Assembly (NCBI GenBank): GCA_028274465.1
Contig: CM051457.1
Location: 67,058,496-67,122,495, forward strand
DNA from: Plantago ovata
Lineage: Eukaryota > Streptophyta > Magnoliopsida > Lamiales > Plantaginaceae
Direction: 5' to 3'
DNA: 64,000 bases
In this document: piece after piece, positions 12,230 through 24,900 of the stretch
Layout of the letters: every line of letters begins with the position of its first letter
Position numbering within the stretch: position 1 is the stretch's first letter
Program-made: the position numbers and the translations under genes
Notes under the pieces: generated by a model
Told to the model about the DNA's origin: nothing
The model's database searches: none
What the model saw: the letters and a program-made list of their open reading frames with translations, nothing else

Positions 12230-13806
12230 AACTCCCCAAACCGAACCTTTGCTTGTCCTCAAGCAACTAAACTAGACTCTAATGCAAAAACCAATGCAAG
12301 ACAAAAAATTGAGTCTCATGCCAAATAAAATGAATTAATCTCCTAAATCTATCAAAAAACATATGAACAAGAACCATATAAATCAAAGCATGAATATAGG
12401 TTGAAGAATACCTCGATTGACTTATACACATCCACATAAGCACTTATGTCAAGACAAGATAGTCTCTCGTAACATTCTCTACCTGGACCTAGTCAGTGAC
12501 GACGTAATGAAGCATGCTAAGATACGAATGGTTGTCCCGTGCCTATGAAACTGAGGACTTACTGTTGTTCTACCATGTTAAGACTTTTCCTCAAAAGAGG
12601 TCGAACCAGTACTGGCTCTCATCAAACGAAGGAGGGTTCCCTATAAAAGATAACACTCCCCTATTCTACCCATCTCTTAAGTAATGTCTTAAGCTATTCA
12701 CCACTTCCTGAATGGCAGGACGAGGGTGGTCTAGAACAGATGACACTCAAGACAAAAAAGATAAAAAATAGAAAATTACAACACGATTACGAACATTACA
12801 AGAATTGGAAAATGAGACACAACACTTTGCTAAACTGCTATTTGGCTTTCTTTTTTGGACCCTTCTTTGCCTTTTTTTGGGTTCTTTTCTTTTTTTCTTT
12901 TTTTCTTTCCAGATTCTTTTTTCTTTTTCTTTTTCTCTTTTTTTTTCTGGAATTTTTCTTTCTTTCTTTTTTTTCGATTTTTTCTAGCCAGCAGTAGCAT
13001 AACAAAAAGAGAAACAAAATGACTCACACGACTTACCCAAACCTATTCGAAAGAATAGGTTGGAGTACAAAATTTACGGAAAAGGAAAAATAAAAACGAA
13101 AACAAGTCTATGATGGTGTAACCCCCTCCCCAAACCTATTCGGAAGAATTGGTTATAAACAAAGGATCACACAACCTCACACTACCTCCTTCCTAGGCAT
13201 TTAGCAATCTCAAAGCATGGTGAAGACTTGTTGCCTCTTAGGTACATAATTACTCGGGAAAACAACCATAAGACCCTAACATGCATCATCCTATTATAAA
13301 GGCCTTCGTGAACCGCAGTAGAGAAAACACCACTAAGTGATGTCGAGATTACCAAGCTTAACTAAGTGCAATACATAAATGTGACAAGCCAAGCGAGAAA
13401 AACCACAAACAAATTCATAGAGATGAAGCATACGATTAATGGCATAGTTAGTTGATCTATCCAATAAAAAAGTTCAAAAATTCGGCAATAAACTCCATAA
13501 AAAACATGCAAGACTATCCTAGGATGAATGTAGTGAATGCAACTTAAAACATCTAAGAAAGCGGTAAACGTGCAAATGCAAATGCAGACGGATAAAGCAT
13601 GCGAGGTACTATACTCATCCTACCAATACCAAGCTCCAAACTAACAACACTAGATCACTTAAATCCCATCCTCCCTCATGAAATTAACGCTAGTCCCTAG
13701 AAGTAAGAAAATGAGGAAATAAGATGTGATACTAGATGTTACCCATGGTTTGGCCTCGGTCGGCTGAGTATGCTGTTTGTGAGTTATTGGGACTGCTCTG
13801 GGAGCT
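12230..13806 (-). repeat. 3'UTR of nested element, with polypyrimidine tract
   Basis: Non-coding; homologous to 20281-21650. The polypurine tract (minus strand GGTTTGGGGAGTT) abuts the LTR at 12230. A long T/C-rich tract lies at 12840-12985 on the plus strand (purine-rich in element sense). Apparent Phe-rich or Lys-rich frames here are low-complexity artefacts. 12230-13070 is complementary to 14205-15022, making an inverted repeat. Confidence 0.75.
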
Positions 13807-14193
13807 TTATAGGGTGTCATCATGTCTTCTGGTAGGCGTGGTAGTTTCAATTATAGGCCGGATAGGAACAACTCCTCCATTAGTATCATCATTGCCCGTA
13901 TGGCCTTCATTGTCACTATTGTCACGCACATCCTCACTAGTAGAGTTGCAGTATCGAGTAGAATCCTCAAGATTAGCCGCCGTTGTTATGGAATCCTCCA
14001 TCCTGTAGCCCTCCAATAGGATGTGAACTGTTGAAGGGGAAAGAGTAGTGGTATCAGGACCTCCCCCTCCAACGTTTTACACCCCGAGGTGGTTACAGTA
14101 AGCTGCTCGGATACTCAGAAGTCTTCTACCATCTTTTCCAATGTCGACCACATTCTCTACGGTTGATCCGACCGATGTATATATGATGCTCCC
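13807..14193 (-). pseudogene. ORF2 3' part of nested gag-pro element
   Basis: On the minus strand, 14193-14106 matches the end of ORF2 of copy 1 (peptide [10 protein letters not shown]). It is followed, with a frame break, by an Asp/Asn/Thr-rich stretch of ~85 codons ending RRHDDTL and a stop at 13807. I do not recognise the protein. It lies between gag-pro and the 3'UTR where a normal Athila would have pol or an env-like gene. Confidence 0.35.
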
Positions 14194-16291
14194 TTCCCCT
14201 TTTTTGTGAATTTTGTACTCCAACCTATTCTTTCGAATAGGTTTGGGGAAGTCGTGTGAGTCATTTTATTTCTCTTTTTGTTATGCTACTGCTGGCTAGA
14301 AAAAAAATCGAAAAAAAAGAAAGAAAAATTCCAGAAGCAAAAAAAAGAATCTGGAAAGAAAAAAAAGAAAAAAAAGAGAAGACCCTAAAAAAGCAAAGAA
14401 GGGTCCAAAAAATAAAGCCAAATAGCAGTTTAGCAAAGTTTGAGTCTTTTCCATTTTTCGTATTGTTCGTAATCGTGTTTTTTTATTTTTTATCTTTTTT
14501 GTCTTGAGTGTCATCTGTTCTAGACCACCCTCGTCCTGCCGTTCAGGAAGTGGTGAATGGCTTAAGACTTTACTTGAGAGATGGGTAGAATAGGGGAGTG
14601 TTATCTTTTATAGGGAACCCTCCTTCGTTGATGAGAGCCAGTACTGGTTCGACCTCTTTGAGGAAAAGTCTTAACATGGTGGAACAGCAGTAAGTCCTCA
14701 GTTACATAGGCACGGGGCAACCATTCGTATCACAGCATGCATCATTACGTCGTCACTGACTAGGTCCAGGTAAAGAATGTTACGAGAGACTATCTTGTCT
14801 TGACATAAGTGCTTATGTGGATGTGTATAAGTCAATCGAGGTATTCTTCAACCTATATTCATGCTTTGATTTATATGGTTTTTGTTCATATGTTATTTGG
14901 TAGATTCAGTAATTTAGTTCATTTTATTTGGCATGAAACTCCATTTTTGAGTCTTGCATGTTTTTTGTATTAGAGTCTAGCTTAGTTGCTTGAGGACAAG
15001 CAAATGTTCGGTTTGGGGAGTTTGATGAATGTGTATTTTACACTTTCATTCGAGTTTTTTTTCACCTAATTTAGCTATCCTCTATGTTAATTTAGCTATA
15101 TTTGAGTACATTTTATTAGAATAGTGTCACGTTTCCCTTTAGATTTTATTTTACAGGTTTTGGTTGAAATTCGGAGATTTACGGGCAATTATATTGAAGT
15201 CTACAAGGAATTGGTGTTCCAGAAGCCTATTTGGAGTATCTGAAGGTTTCCGGATAGGATTTGGAGTCTAGGGGCCGAATCTGGAGGTTAGAAGGCTACT
15301 AGAAGTCATAAACCGAGTCCGAAAAGGTGAAGAAATCCAAAACCGCGTCGAAAACGCGAAAATTTCGCGTTTACACTGTGGGGCGAACCGCCCCGTGCCT
15401 CGGGCGAACCGCCCCAGAGGAATTCCGGGCCTATATATAGTTGCGAGTTTTCTCTCCGAAAATCATATCTTTCGAAGCCTACTTTCTCACCTCTCTCTAT
15501 AGTTTTAGGTAGGAACTACCCGGGGCCTGTCCTGGGAGTTCCATAGCTTAGGGGATACTTTTTCATAGCAGATTGGAGCGCGTAGGATCGCAATCTTCCG
15601 GAGATTGACAACCTTCGGTAACTTTGTATCTTACAACTTTTATCTACTTATTTTATATTCTTTCAATATGTTTTCTTCTATGATTGCTATTGATTGCATG
15701 CACATTATGAGTAGCTAAATTTATCGTTGGTTGTAGTATGTGAATTCTTAGCGAGGGAAGATAATCATGCTAATGGCTATATCGCGCATTATACTCCGTG
15801 TCATTGCTTTATTTCGTTGATGAGTTGAACACCAAAATTCTCGTATGTTGTATTGATCATTATGCACACTAGGACACTTGTCGGCCAATCAGACTAAATT
15901 ATCTTCGTAGTGTTGAATGATTACGGAACACAATAGGACGTTAGTTGTTGACAGGTCAGACCCATATTATCTTCGTAGTGCACAATACTTACAACAGGAC
16001 CCAAGATTCATTCAAAGATCTCTATGCAAGACCGAGGAATTTATGCATGATTATCGACCCATTATGTTAAGAAGGACCATACTATCACCAACCTCCATTA
16101 TCTGCTTGAAAACCCCTATTGCTTTTTATTTGCTGTTTTATATTTTCTTGATTAAATAGATAAAGCTAGTTATAGTCCTGAGAGAACGACACTCGAGTCA
16201 TTCTACTGCTACACTACGGTTTTCGTTGTAGTTGTGGATTGTCTTTGGCTAAATACAAATTTATTTGACTGAACCCTGACAACGTTCATCA
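14193..16291 (+). mobile_element. Inverted Athila 3' fragment (3'UTR plus LTR)
   Basis: A plus-strand 3'UTR (from ~14193) runs into a polypurine tract (15006-15022) and a complete 1269-bp LTR (15023-16291, TGATGAATG to GTTCATCA). It sits reversed inside the minus-strand element. The LTR end at 16291 is exact, but the left side is a ragged junction and I find no GGGAG duplication, so it is not a simple full insertion. The LTR has GGGGCG-AAC-CGCCCC hairpins at 15380-15420. Confidence 0.75.
15432..15439 (+). promoter_or_regulatory. TATA box of Athila LTR
   Basis: TATATATA lies about 12 bp after a GC-rich hairpin pair (15380-15420). The same order is kept in the minus-strand LTRs (~11812, ~19468). 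Confidence 0.6.
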
Positions 16292-16643
16292 GGGAGACCC
16301 GCGTTATTGGGTCTCTGGGACCGTGGGGCAAGTCGCCCCCGGTGTGGGGCGAGTCGCCCCATGCGGGGCGATTCGCCCCCCGCTCCCCGATGTGGGGAGA
16401 CGGTCCTTTCGTCCGAAAACACAGTTTTTAATCCCCAAAACCAATTTTCTCATAAAACCACTCGAAAAAATCTCACTCAAACATAAGCATATACGACACA
16501 GACATGAACAAATTCACATATGAGATGCAAATAGTTCAAGAATGAATGCATGCAATAAAGCGATAAAGAAAGCGATAAAAACTCCGGGTTGCCTCCCGGA
16601 TAGCGCCATTATTTAAAGTCTTTGACTCGACTACTGTCTGTGC
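16292..16643 (-). repeat. 3' non-coding region after gag-pro copy 2
   Basis: Homologous to 2776-3140 of copy 1. It has the TCCGGG/CCCGGA stem-loop near 16580, GC-rich palindromes at 16320-16385, and a GAGACCC/GGGTCTC stem at its lower end, where the inverted LTR is joined. Confidence 0.7.
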
Positions 16644-18817
16644 CTATCTCTTCTTTCTGCGGGTACTAGACTTCCCCTTCATTGATCTCCTCTCCATGCC
16701 ACGAACCTGTGAATAAGAAAGAATATAGGCTGCAAGACCACAGTAGTGAGTAGTGAAAGAAATATCAGGCGGATCAGGTGGATCAGATATGGATTGCAAC
16801 ACGTGTTGCTTGCCATCCACTTCAATAGTGCAAGTTCTTTGGTAGATGTCCATCACGGAGCGTAGTTTAGTCAAGAACGTTCGCCCTAAGAGTATGACAT
16901 CCCCCGTTCCAGGTGCAGACGCCGGCATAACTACAAAATTGGTGTATACAGAAGCTTCACCAATCTTGACCAACACATATTTCACAACGCCTTCGGGTCT
17001 CATAAAGGATCCATCCGCCAGTTGCACAATAGCCCTATGCTCAGATAGTTTTCCAAGGCTACTCTTTTCAAACACATTCAAAAGAAGTATGTTTGAGTAG
17101 GATCCCTTGTCTAGTGTGGCACGGACATCTTCAAGCTCACCAATCCCAGCTCACCAATCCCTACCTTAACATCGAAACTTTTAGGGAGTGGTTCGGGATC
17201 CTCTTGCTCCTCATCACTTCCGTCAGAACCAAGGTCCTTCTTTTCTTCCTTAGCCTGTTGAAGTTCTTCCTTCTTGCAACACTCGCACTTAGCAACCTTC
17301 TTGATGGTGATTTCGTCAGGTAGATCACCAGCCAATGTAATGGAATTCGACTTCTCAGTGTTGCTAGGCAGTTTGCCTTGTTCCCTACTTGCTCCTCGGT
17401 CGATCAATTCTTGCATCTTTTGATGGGCAAGCCTAGTGTTCTCTTCCAACCTATCAAGCCTTGCTCTAGTCTTCTCGGAATCTTCTTCATAACGTTTGAG
17501 AAAACTTTGTGTGTGATCAACCATTTTTTGCAAGTTCTCCATCAGTTGAGCCGACTTCGACTTCGGTGGCTCTTTCGGAGCGGGGTTTTCGTAGTGGTCA
17601 TTACCATAGTTTAGCCTACTACGGTCTTGGTTAGGGCCATAAGTTTGGTTAGCCGGTGCATATCCTTGATTGTTTCGTAATCCTCTTCTCCAAAATCCAC
17701 CTCGAGGATTCCTACCGTCTTGTCCGTAGCTAACTTCTTGAGTACCAAACTCAGTAGCAAAGGCTTCCTCTTCACCTCCTCGAGCCCAGTTGCCATCATT
17801 ATATGCAAGCTCCTATCTACACATATGAGCCCCATGCCCATAGTTCTTGCATATTCGGCATACTTCATTCGAAACAGTTGTTCCAGTGGCGCTCTTGAGG
17901 ACTTGCTTCAATTCGTTGGTAAAGCACTCGAATTGATCCCCATTCCCCCTATACATAGGGGCTTCTTGAGTCGGTGGAGCTTCAGGTCCACGTCTCCTAA
18001 CCATCGCTCTTGGGTCCTTGAATTGCGAACCCTTAGCAAGCCTATCGAAAACTGCCCAGACGGCTTCTGCGGTTTCCTCCCAAATATTGTCTCGGCATTG
18101 GAAATCCACCACTTGTTGGTTCTCGAAGGTTAGTCCATTGTAGAAGTGTTGGACTAGGTCAGAAAGTTCAAAACCATGGTGAGGGCACTTGTTCGTGAGA
18201 TCTTGGAATCTCTCAAACGCGGTGTAGATAGTCTCATCATAGTCCTGCTTGAATCCATTAATTTGCGCTTTTAGCGCGGTAGTCAAGGTGTGAGGGAAGT
18301 ATTTCTCCATGAAAGCTGAAAAAACCTTCTCCCAAGTGTCCAGCGAGCCTGCTGGTAGAGAGCTCAACCATGACTTGGCTCTGTCGCCAAGTCCCATGGC
18401 AAAAACCTTCATTCTCAACTCATCCGTTGTTATTTCAGCTCCGGGTCGTGGGAGTTGGTTGACGAAATCATCGATATCGTGCAAGTACCCCATCACATCT
18501 TCCCTTGATAAGCCATAGAACCTCGGAAGTTGTTGGAATGCGTGGTTCTTGATTTCCAGATCTCGAGTTGCAGACGAAAGAACAATCGCCGGTCCCCTCA
18601 TACGATCCTTGGTGGGTTGAACCCATGCTTTCAGTGGTCTAGCTTCTGCCATTCCGTCGATTTCCTTGAAAAGGCTGTGTAGAGATTCAGAGAAATCGGT
18701 ATACTCTATTTCCTCTAGTGCACGCCTTTGAAGTAGTCGCCTTCTTTGGTGGTAGACTCTGTCGATCTCAGCAATTGAATCAGCAAGTGGTGTTCCTTTA
18801 GATCGTGTATGTGGCAT
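16644..18817 (-). pseudogene. gag-pro: Athila-like gag-protease, copy 2
   Basis: Starts at 18817 after the primer site. The gag domain and zinc knuckle CRICKNYGHGAHMC run in one frame to a TAG just after the knuckle (~17813; a Ser codon in copy 1). The same frame continues to about 17111. A 14-bp tandem duplication (AGCTCACCAATCCC, ~17139-17166) then shifts the frame, and protease continues as 17081-16644. Catalytic DTGS lies just upstream of that last part, near the shift. At the site of the copy 1/3 TAG this copy has CAA. It probably gives only a gag product. Confidence 0.85.
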
Positions 18818-18941
18818 ACACTATCTGTAACAGACTAGGAAAGCAGTATCAGAGAGAGATTAAAAAGGAAAACTAAAACTACTAGAATTAGGAATCGAAA
18901 GCTGAAAATATAAACAAATTAAACAGAAAAAAGGAGTATAG

Positions 18942-18959
18942 TCCCCGGCAACGGCGCCA
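18942..18959 (-). other. Primer binding site (tRNA-Asp type), nested element
   Basis: The complement of TGGCGCCGTTGCCGGGGA, three bases from the LTR end at 18963. The leader is 18818-18941. Confidence 0.9.
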
Positions 18960-18962
18960 ATT

Positions 18963-19917
18963 TGATGAACGTGGATTTGTCGGGTCCCGATTCAGCAAAT
19001 AAATTTTGTTATTTAGCCAAAGGCAATTCACAACTACAACTAAAACCGTAGTGTAGCAGTAGAATGACCTCGAGTGTCGTTCTCTAAGGACTATAACTAG
19101 CTTTATCAAATCTAATTTAGAATATAAACACAGCAGACGGGATAGCAAAGGTTTTTCTAACAGATAATGGAGATTGGTGATAGTATGATCCTTCAAAACA
19201 TAACAGGTCAATAATCATGCGTAAATTCCTCGGTCTTGCATGGAGATCTTTGATCAATCGAATGTCCTGTTGCAATTATTAAGCACTACGAAGATAATGA
19301 TACTGACAAGTCAATCACTATTGTCCTATTGTGTTCCGTAATTATTCAACACTACGAAGATATAGATGCGCATAGGTCGACGAGGGTCCAATTGTGCATA
19401 ATAACTGAGCAACTATATATAGGTCTGGAAAAGTATGAATTTCGGAGAAAAACTGAGCAACTATATATAGGCTACGAAAAAGTTTGGGGCGATTCGCCCC
19501 ACACACCGGGCGGTTCGCCCGGTGTGGGGCGAGTCGCCCCACGTCCCGGGCGGTTCGCCCGGGAGTGATTTTCGCGGAATTCCGCATTTTCGACGCGTTT
19601 TTGGATTCCTTCCCCTTTCCGGACTCGGTTTCATACTTCTAGTGGCCTTCTAACCTCCAGATTCGACCCCTAGACTCCAAATCCTATCCGGAAACCTTCA
19701 GATACTCCAAATAGGCTTCTGGAACACCAATTCCTTGTCAACTTCAATATCATTGCCCGGAAATCCTCGTTTTTCAACCAAAACCTGTAAAATAAAATCT
19801 AAAGGGAAACGTGACACTATTCTAATAAAATGCACTAAAATATAGCTAAATTAACATAGAAGATAGCTAAAATAGGTGAAAAAGACTCAAATGAAAGTGT
19901 AAAATACACATTCATCA
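18963..19917 (-). repeat. 5' LTR of nested gag-pro element (internally deleted)
   Basis: 955 bp. Relative to 10955-12229 it lacks roughly 370 bp around 19401. It carries four consecutive hairpins (19486-19563), alternating GTGGGGCG-type and CCGGGCG-type stems. Confidence 0.85.
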
Positions 19918-20280
19918 CTCGTCCGGGAGGTTTTTTCGGCCAGATACGCGTTTTCGACGCGTTTTTGATTTCTTCCCCTTTTCGGACTCGGGTTTTGGCC
20001 TTCTAGTGACCTTTTAGCCTTCGACTCGACCCCTAGACTTCAAATCCTATTCGGAATCTTCTGGATACTCCAAATAGGCCTTCGGAACACCAATTCCTTG
20101 TCTACTTCAATATAATTGCCCGGAAAACCTCGTTTTTCACCCAAAACCTGTAAAATACAAACTAAAGGGAAACGTGAAACTATTCTAATAAAATGCACTA
20201 AAATATAGCTAAATTAACATAGAGGATAGCTAAAATAGGTGAAAAAGACTCAAATGAAAGTGTAAAATACACATTCATCA
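19918..20280 (-). repeat. Outer Athila LTR, U3-side part (split)
   Basis: Completes the LTR begun at 10254. It ends CATTCATCA at 20280, directly beside the polypurine tract of pol element B. The same LTR is therefore the 3' LTR of element B and the 5' LTR of element A. Confidence 0.85.
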
Positions 20281-21980
20281 AACTTCCCAAACCGAACCTT
20301 TGCTTGTCCTCAAGCAACTAAGCTAGACTCTAATGCAAAAAACAATGCAACACAAAAAATGGAGTCTCATGCCAAATGAAATGAACTAATCTATTGAATC
20401 TATCAAAAAACATATGAACAAAAACCATACAAATCATAACATGAATATAGGTTGAAGAATGCCTCGATTGACCCATACACATTCACATAAGCACTTATGT
20501 CAAGACAAGATAGTCTCTCGTAACATTCTGTACCTGGACCTAGTCAGTGACGACGTAATGAAACATGTTAAAATACGAATGGTTGTCCCGTGCCTATGAA
20601 ACCGAGGACTTACTGCTGTTCACCAAGTTAAGACTTTTCCTCAAAGAGGTCGAACCAATACTGGCTCTCATCAAAGGAATGAGGGTTCCCTAAAAAAGAT
20701 AACACTCCCCTATTCTACCCATCTCTCAAGCAAAGCCTTAAGCTATTCACCACTTCCTAAATGGCAGGACGAGGGTGGTCTAGAACAGATGACACTCAAA
20801 CGAAAAGATAGAAAATTACAACAAGATTACGAACATTACAAGAATTGAAAAATGAGACAAAACACTTTGCTAAACTGCTTTTTGGCTTTCTCTTTTTTTG
20901 GACCCTTCTTTGCTTTTTTGGGGTCTTTTTCTTTTTTTTTCTTTTTTTTTCTTTTCCAGTGTTTTTCTTTTTTTTTTTCTGGAATTTTTCTTTCTCTTTT
21001 TTTTCGATTTTTTTTAGCCAGCAGTAGCACAACGAAAAAGAAATAAAAATGACACACGAACGACTTCCCCAAACCTATTCGAAAGAATAGGTTGGAGTAC
21101 AAACTTTACGAAAAAGGAAAATAAACTCACAACACAAAATTGAAAAACGAAAAACAAGTTTAACGATAGCGCAACCCCCTCCCCAAACCTATTCAAAAGA
21201 ATAGGTTGCAAACAAAGGATCACACAATCTCACACTACCTCCTTCCTAGGCATTTAGCAATCTCAAAGCAAGGTGAAGACTTGTTGCCTCTTAGGTACAT
21301 AATTACTCGGGAAAACAACCATAAGACCCTAACATGCATCATCCTATTATAAAGGCCTGCGTGAACCGCAGTAGGGAAAACACCACTAAGTGATGTCGAG
21401 ACTACCAAGCTTAACTAAGTGCAATACATAAATGTGACAAGCCAAGCTAGAAAAACCTCAAACAAATTCATAGAGATGAAGCATATGATTAATGTCATAA
21501 TTAGTTAATCTACCCAATAAAAAAGTTCAAAACATTTGGCAATAAACTCCACATAAGACATGCAAGACTATCCTAGGATGAATGTAGTGCATGCAACTAA
21601 AAACTAAGAAAGCAGTAAACGTGCAAATGTAAATGCAAACAAAACAAAAAAATTCACGAGTTTATCATAAGCAAGACAAGTATAGAGATAACCAGTGATA
21701 ACCCCCCCAAACCTGAATGTCGTCGCTCGTCCCGAACGTCGAAAGTGGATTTAAGGTGAGAGCTAATACTTGTATAAGTGACCTATAATACTCAATCAAA
21801 CTCGTGAGAAAACAAAACGGGTGATAAACGAGGTAAAAAGATCGATAATTTAGCACAATGGGAGGAAATTGGGTTCCCTCCGAAAAATATTAAATTATCA
21901 TCTAGAGACCTATTTTATCACCAAAAACACACGAAAATAAGAAAAACAACACAATCATAAGCCCAAAACAACAAAACACA
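20281..21980 (-). repeat. 3'UTR of Athila pol element B
   Basis: About 1.7 kb with no credible gene. It has a polypurine tract (minus strand GGTTTGGGAAGTT) beside the LTR, a long pyrimidine tract on the plus strand (20880-21015), and several AACCTATTC-type short repeats (21070, 21185). No env-like frame is present. Confidence 0.75.
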
Positions 21981-24900
21981 CTAACATTTAGTAGAGGCGG
22001 TAAGGGTAAGCGCAAGGTGATCAACCTTCCTCTGATCACTAGATATCTCGAAGTATGGCTTCACTCGCTGGCCATTCACCTTGAAGGTATTGCTCGTCTT
22101 TGGATCAAAGAGTTCTAAAGCTCCATGGGGAGCAACTTTGATAATTTCGTACGGTCCATCCCAACGAGTACGGAGCTTTCCAGGAATTAGTCGAAGGCGA
22201 GAATTAATTACCAAAGCTTTTTGCCCAGGAATCAGTTCCTTACGTACTATACCACGATCATGATACTTCTTAGTACGTTCCTTGTAGATTTTGGCATTTT
22301 CATACGCACCTAGTCGCAATTCCTCAAGCTCATCTAGTTGCAACAATCGTTCCTCGCCAGCTTTTCCCATATCAAGGTTGAGTGCTTTTATAGCCCAATA
22401 TGCTTTGTGTTCTAGTTCTGTGGGAAGATGACATGCTTTCCCATACACAAGTCTGTACAGAGTGGTTCCAATCACCGTCTTGTAGCTAGTCCTGTATGCC
22501 CAAAGTGCATCATTCAATTTTCTTGTCCAATCTTTTCTACTAGGCTTCACTACTCGCTCCAAGATCTTCTTAATTTGACGGTTGCTAATTTCGACTTGGC
22601 CCGATGTCTGTGGATGATATGGCGTAGCGACACTATGGTGGACACTGTATCTCTTAAGAAGGGAGGCAAAGGTTCTATTGACGAAGTGTGACCCTCCATC
22701 ACTGATGATTGTTCTAGGGCACCCAAATCTAGAGAATATTACCTCCTTCAAGAACTTCATAACAACTGCGCCGTCATTTGTTTTTGTAGGAATTGCCTCC
22801 ACCCATTTAGTCACATAATCCACCGCAACAAGAATGTATACATAGCCTCCACTTGATGGAAATGGTCCCATGAAATCAATGCCCCATACGTCGAAAGGTT
22901 CGACCACTAGATTTCCTCGAAGGGGCATTTCGTCTTTCTTACCAATATTACCACCTCGTTGACATGGGTCAAAATTCTTCACAAAAATTCGAGAATCTCG
23001 GTATATTGTTGGCCAGAAAAATCCTGCTTGCAGTACCTTGCGAGCTGTTTTCAAGCCACTATAGTGTCGCCCACAATTAAGCCCATGGCAATGACTCAAC
23101 ACACTTTGTTGCTCTTCTTGTGGTACGCATCTCCTTAGAATCCCATCAGCTCCTTCTTTGAATATATGCGGATCATCCCATATGTAAGTCCTGCAACGCT
23201 TGGCAAGAGCTCTCTTGTCGGAGGCTGAAAAGTTAGTGGGGCAAACATTCATAGCCAAATAGTTTACAATATCAGCATACCATGGCTCTTCATTAGCCTT
23301 CATTAAGTGCTCATCAGGGAGGTCCTCATTGATGGGTATCGAATCAACAGGTATATTTGGTATTCTAGACAAATGATCGGCAACTAAATTCTCCCTACCA
23401 GCTCTATCCACTATGGTCAAATCAAAGTCTTGCAGCAGAAGGACCCAACGGATTAACCTAGGCTTAGAATCTTGCTTAGCTATCAAATGTCTCAAAGCAG
23501 CATGATCAGTATGGACATTCACAGGATGACCAATTAAATAAGACCTAAACTTTTGTAAAGCAAAGACAACAACTAAAAATTCCTTTTCAGTAGTTGTATA
23601 ATTAACTTGCGCGGAGTCTAGAGTATTACTAACATAATAAATCACACGATATTGCTTATCAACTTTTTGGCATAAAACAACACCCATAGCAAAATTCGAA
23701 GCATCACACATAATCTCAAAAGGAAGATTCCAATCAGGCGGCACAACAATGGGAGCAGAAACAAGCTTTTCCTTAAGGGTATTAAAAGCAACTAAGCACT
23801 CATTAGAGAAATGGAAAACCACATCTTTTGCAAGCAAGCTACTTAAAGGTTTAGCAATTTTCGAAAAATCTTTAATAAACCTCCTATGGAACCCTACATG
23901 GCCAAGAAAAGATTGCAATTCTTTCACACAAGTAGGTGGGGGAAGTTTTTCAATGATCTCGATCTTAGCCTTCTCTACCTCAATACCTCTTTCAGAAACT
24001 ACATGTCCTAGAACAATGCCTTCCCTAACCATGTAATGACTTTTCTCCCATCTTAAGGTCAAACTGCATTCAATGCACCTTTTCAAAACAAGATCTAATC
24101 TTTGCAAGCATTCATCAAACGAATCACTAAAAAGGGAAAAATCATCAATGAAAACTTCAACAAACTTAGTTACCATATCAGAGAAGATAGAAAGCATGCA
24201 CCTTTGAAAAGTGGCGGGAGCGTTGCATAGTCCAAACGGCATCCTCCTATAGGCAAATGGGCAAGTGAATGTCGTCTTCTCCTGATCCTCCGGTGCAATC
24301 GGAATCTGGTAGAAACCTGATAAACCATCAAGAAAACAATAGAATTTCCGTCCCGCAAGGCGGTTTAGCATGTCATCTCTAAATGGTAAAGGGAAGTGGT
24401 CTTTCTTAGTGGCGGCATTTAATCTTCTATAGTCAATGCACATCCTCCATCCAGTGGTCTTCCTAACCGGTACCAACTCTCCCTTCGCATTCTCTTCCAC
24501 CGTGACTCCTGATTTCTTAGGAACTACATGTATCGGGCTCACCCATCGACTATCAGGAATGGGGTAAATCATATCGGCATCTAAAAACTTGATCACTTCT
24601 TTCTTTACCACTTCTTGCATGGCCGGATTTATCCTTCGCTGGGGTTGCCTAACGGGTTTGGCATCTTGTTCTAGAGTGATGTTGTGCACACACCGTGTAG
24701 GGCTAATTCCTTTGATATCACTAATCCCCCATCCTAAAGCTGCAAAATTTGCTTTCAAAACTTCAATTAGCCTACTTTCTTCATCGTTGGAGAGATGTGA
24801 GGAGACGATCACAGGCTTCTTCTGATTTTCTCCTAAGTAGACATACTTGAGGTGCGCAGGAAGTGGCTTTAATTCTAAGCTAGGCTCTTCAGGAAATTTA

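Larger units (their letters stand above)
10955..19917 (-). mobile_element. Nested Athila-like gag-pro element (copy 2)
   Basis: A minus-strand element of 8963 bp inserted in another Athila LTR. 5' LTR 18963-19917, primer site 18942-18959, gag-pro 16644-18817, ORF2 remnant 13807-14193, 3'UTR 12230-13806, 3' LTR 10955-12229. The flanking target duplication is CTCGC (10950-10954) and CTCGT (19918-19922), one mismatch. The 5' LTR is 955 bp against 1275 bp for the 3' LTR because of an internal deletion. An inverted LTR/3'UTR fragment (14193-16291) replaces part of the interior. Confidence 0.85.

Noticed and set aside
12840-12987. Phe-rich (plus) or Lys-rich (minus) open frames
   Set aside because: Low-complexity T/C tract in a retroelement 3'UTR; repeated at 14300-14400 and 20880-21015 with different frames.
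14049-14063. Primer-site-like AGTGGTATCAGGACC
   Set aside because: Only a partial match to the tRNA-iMet primer site, and no LTR end lies beside it.
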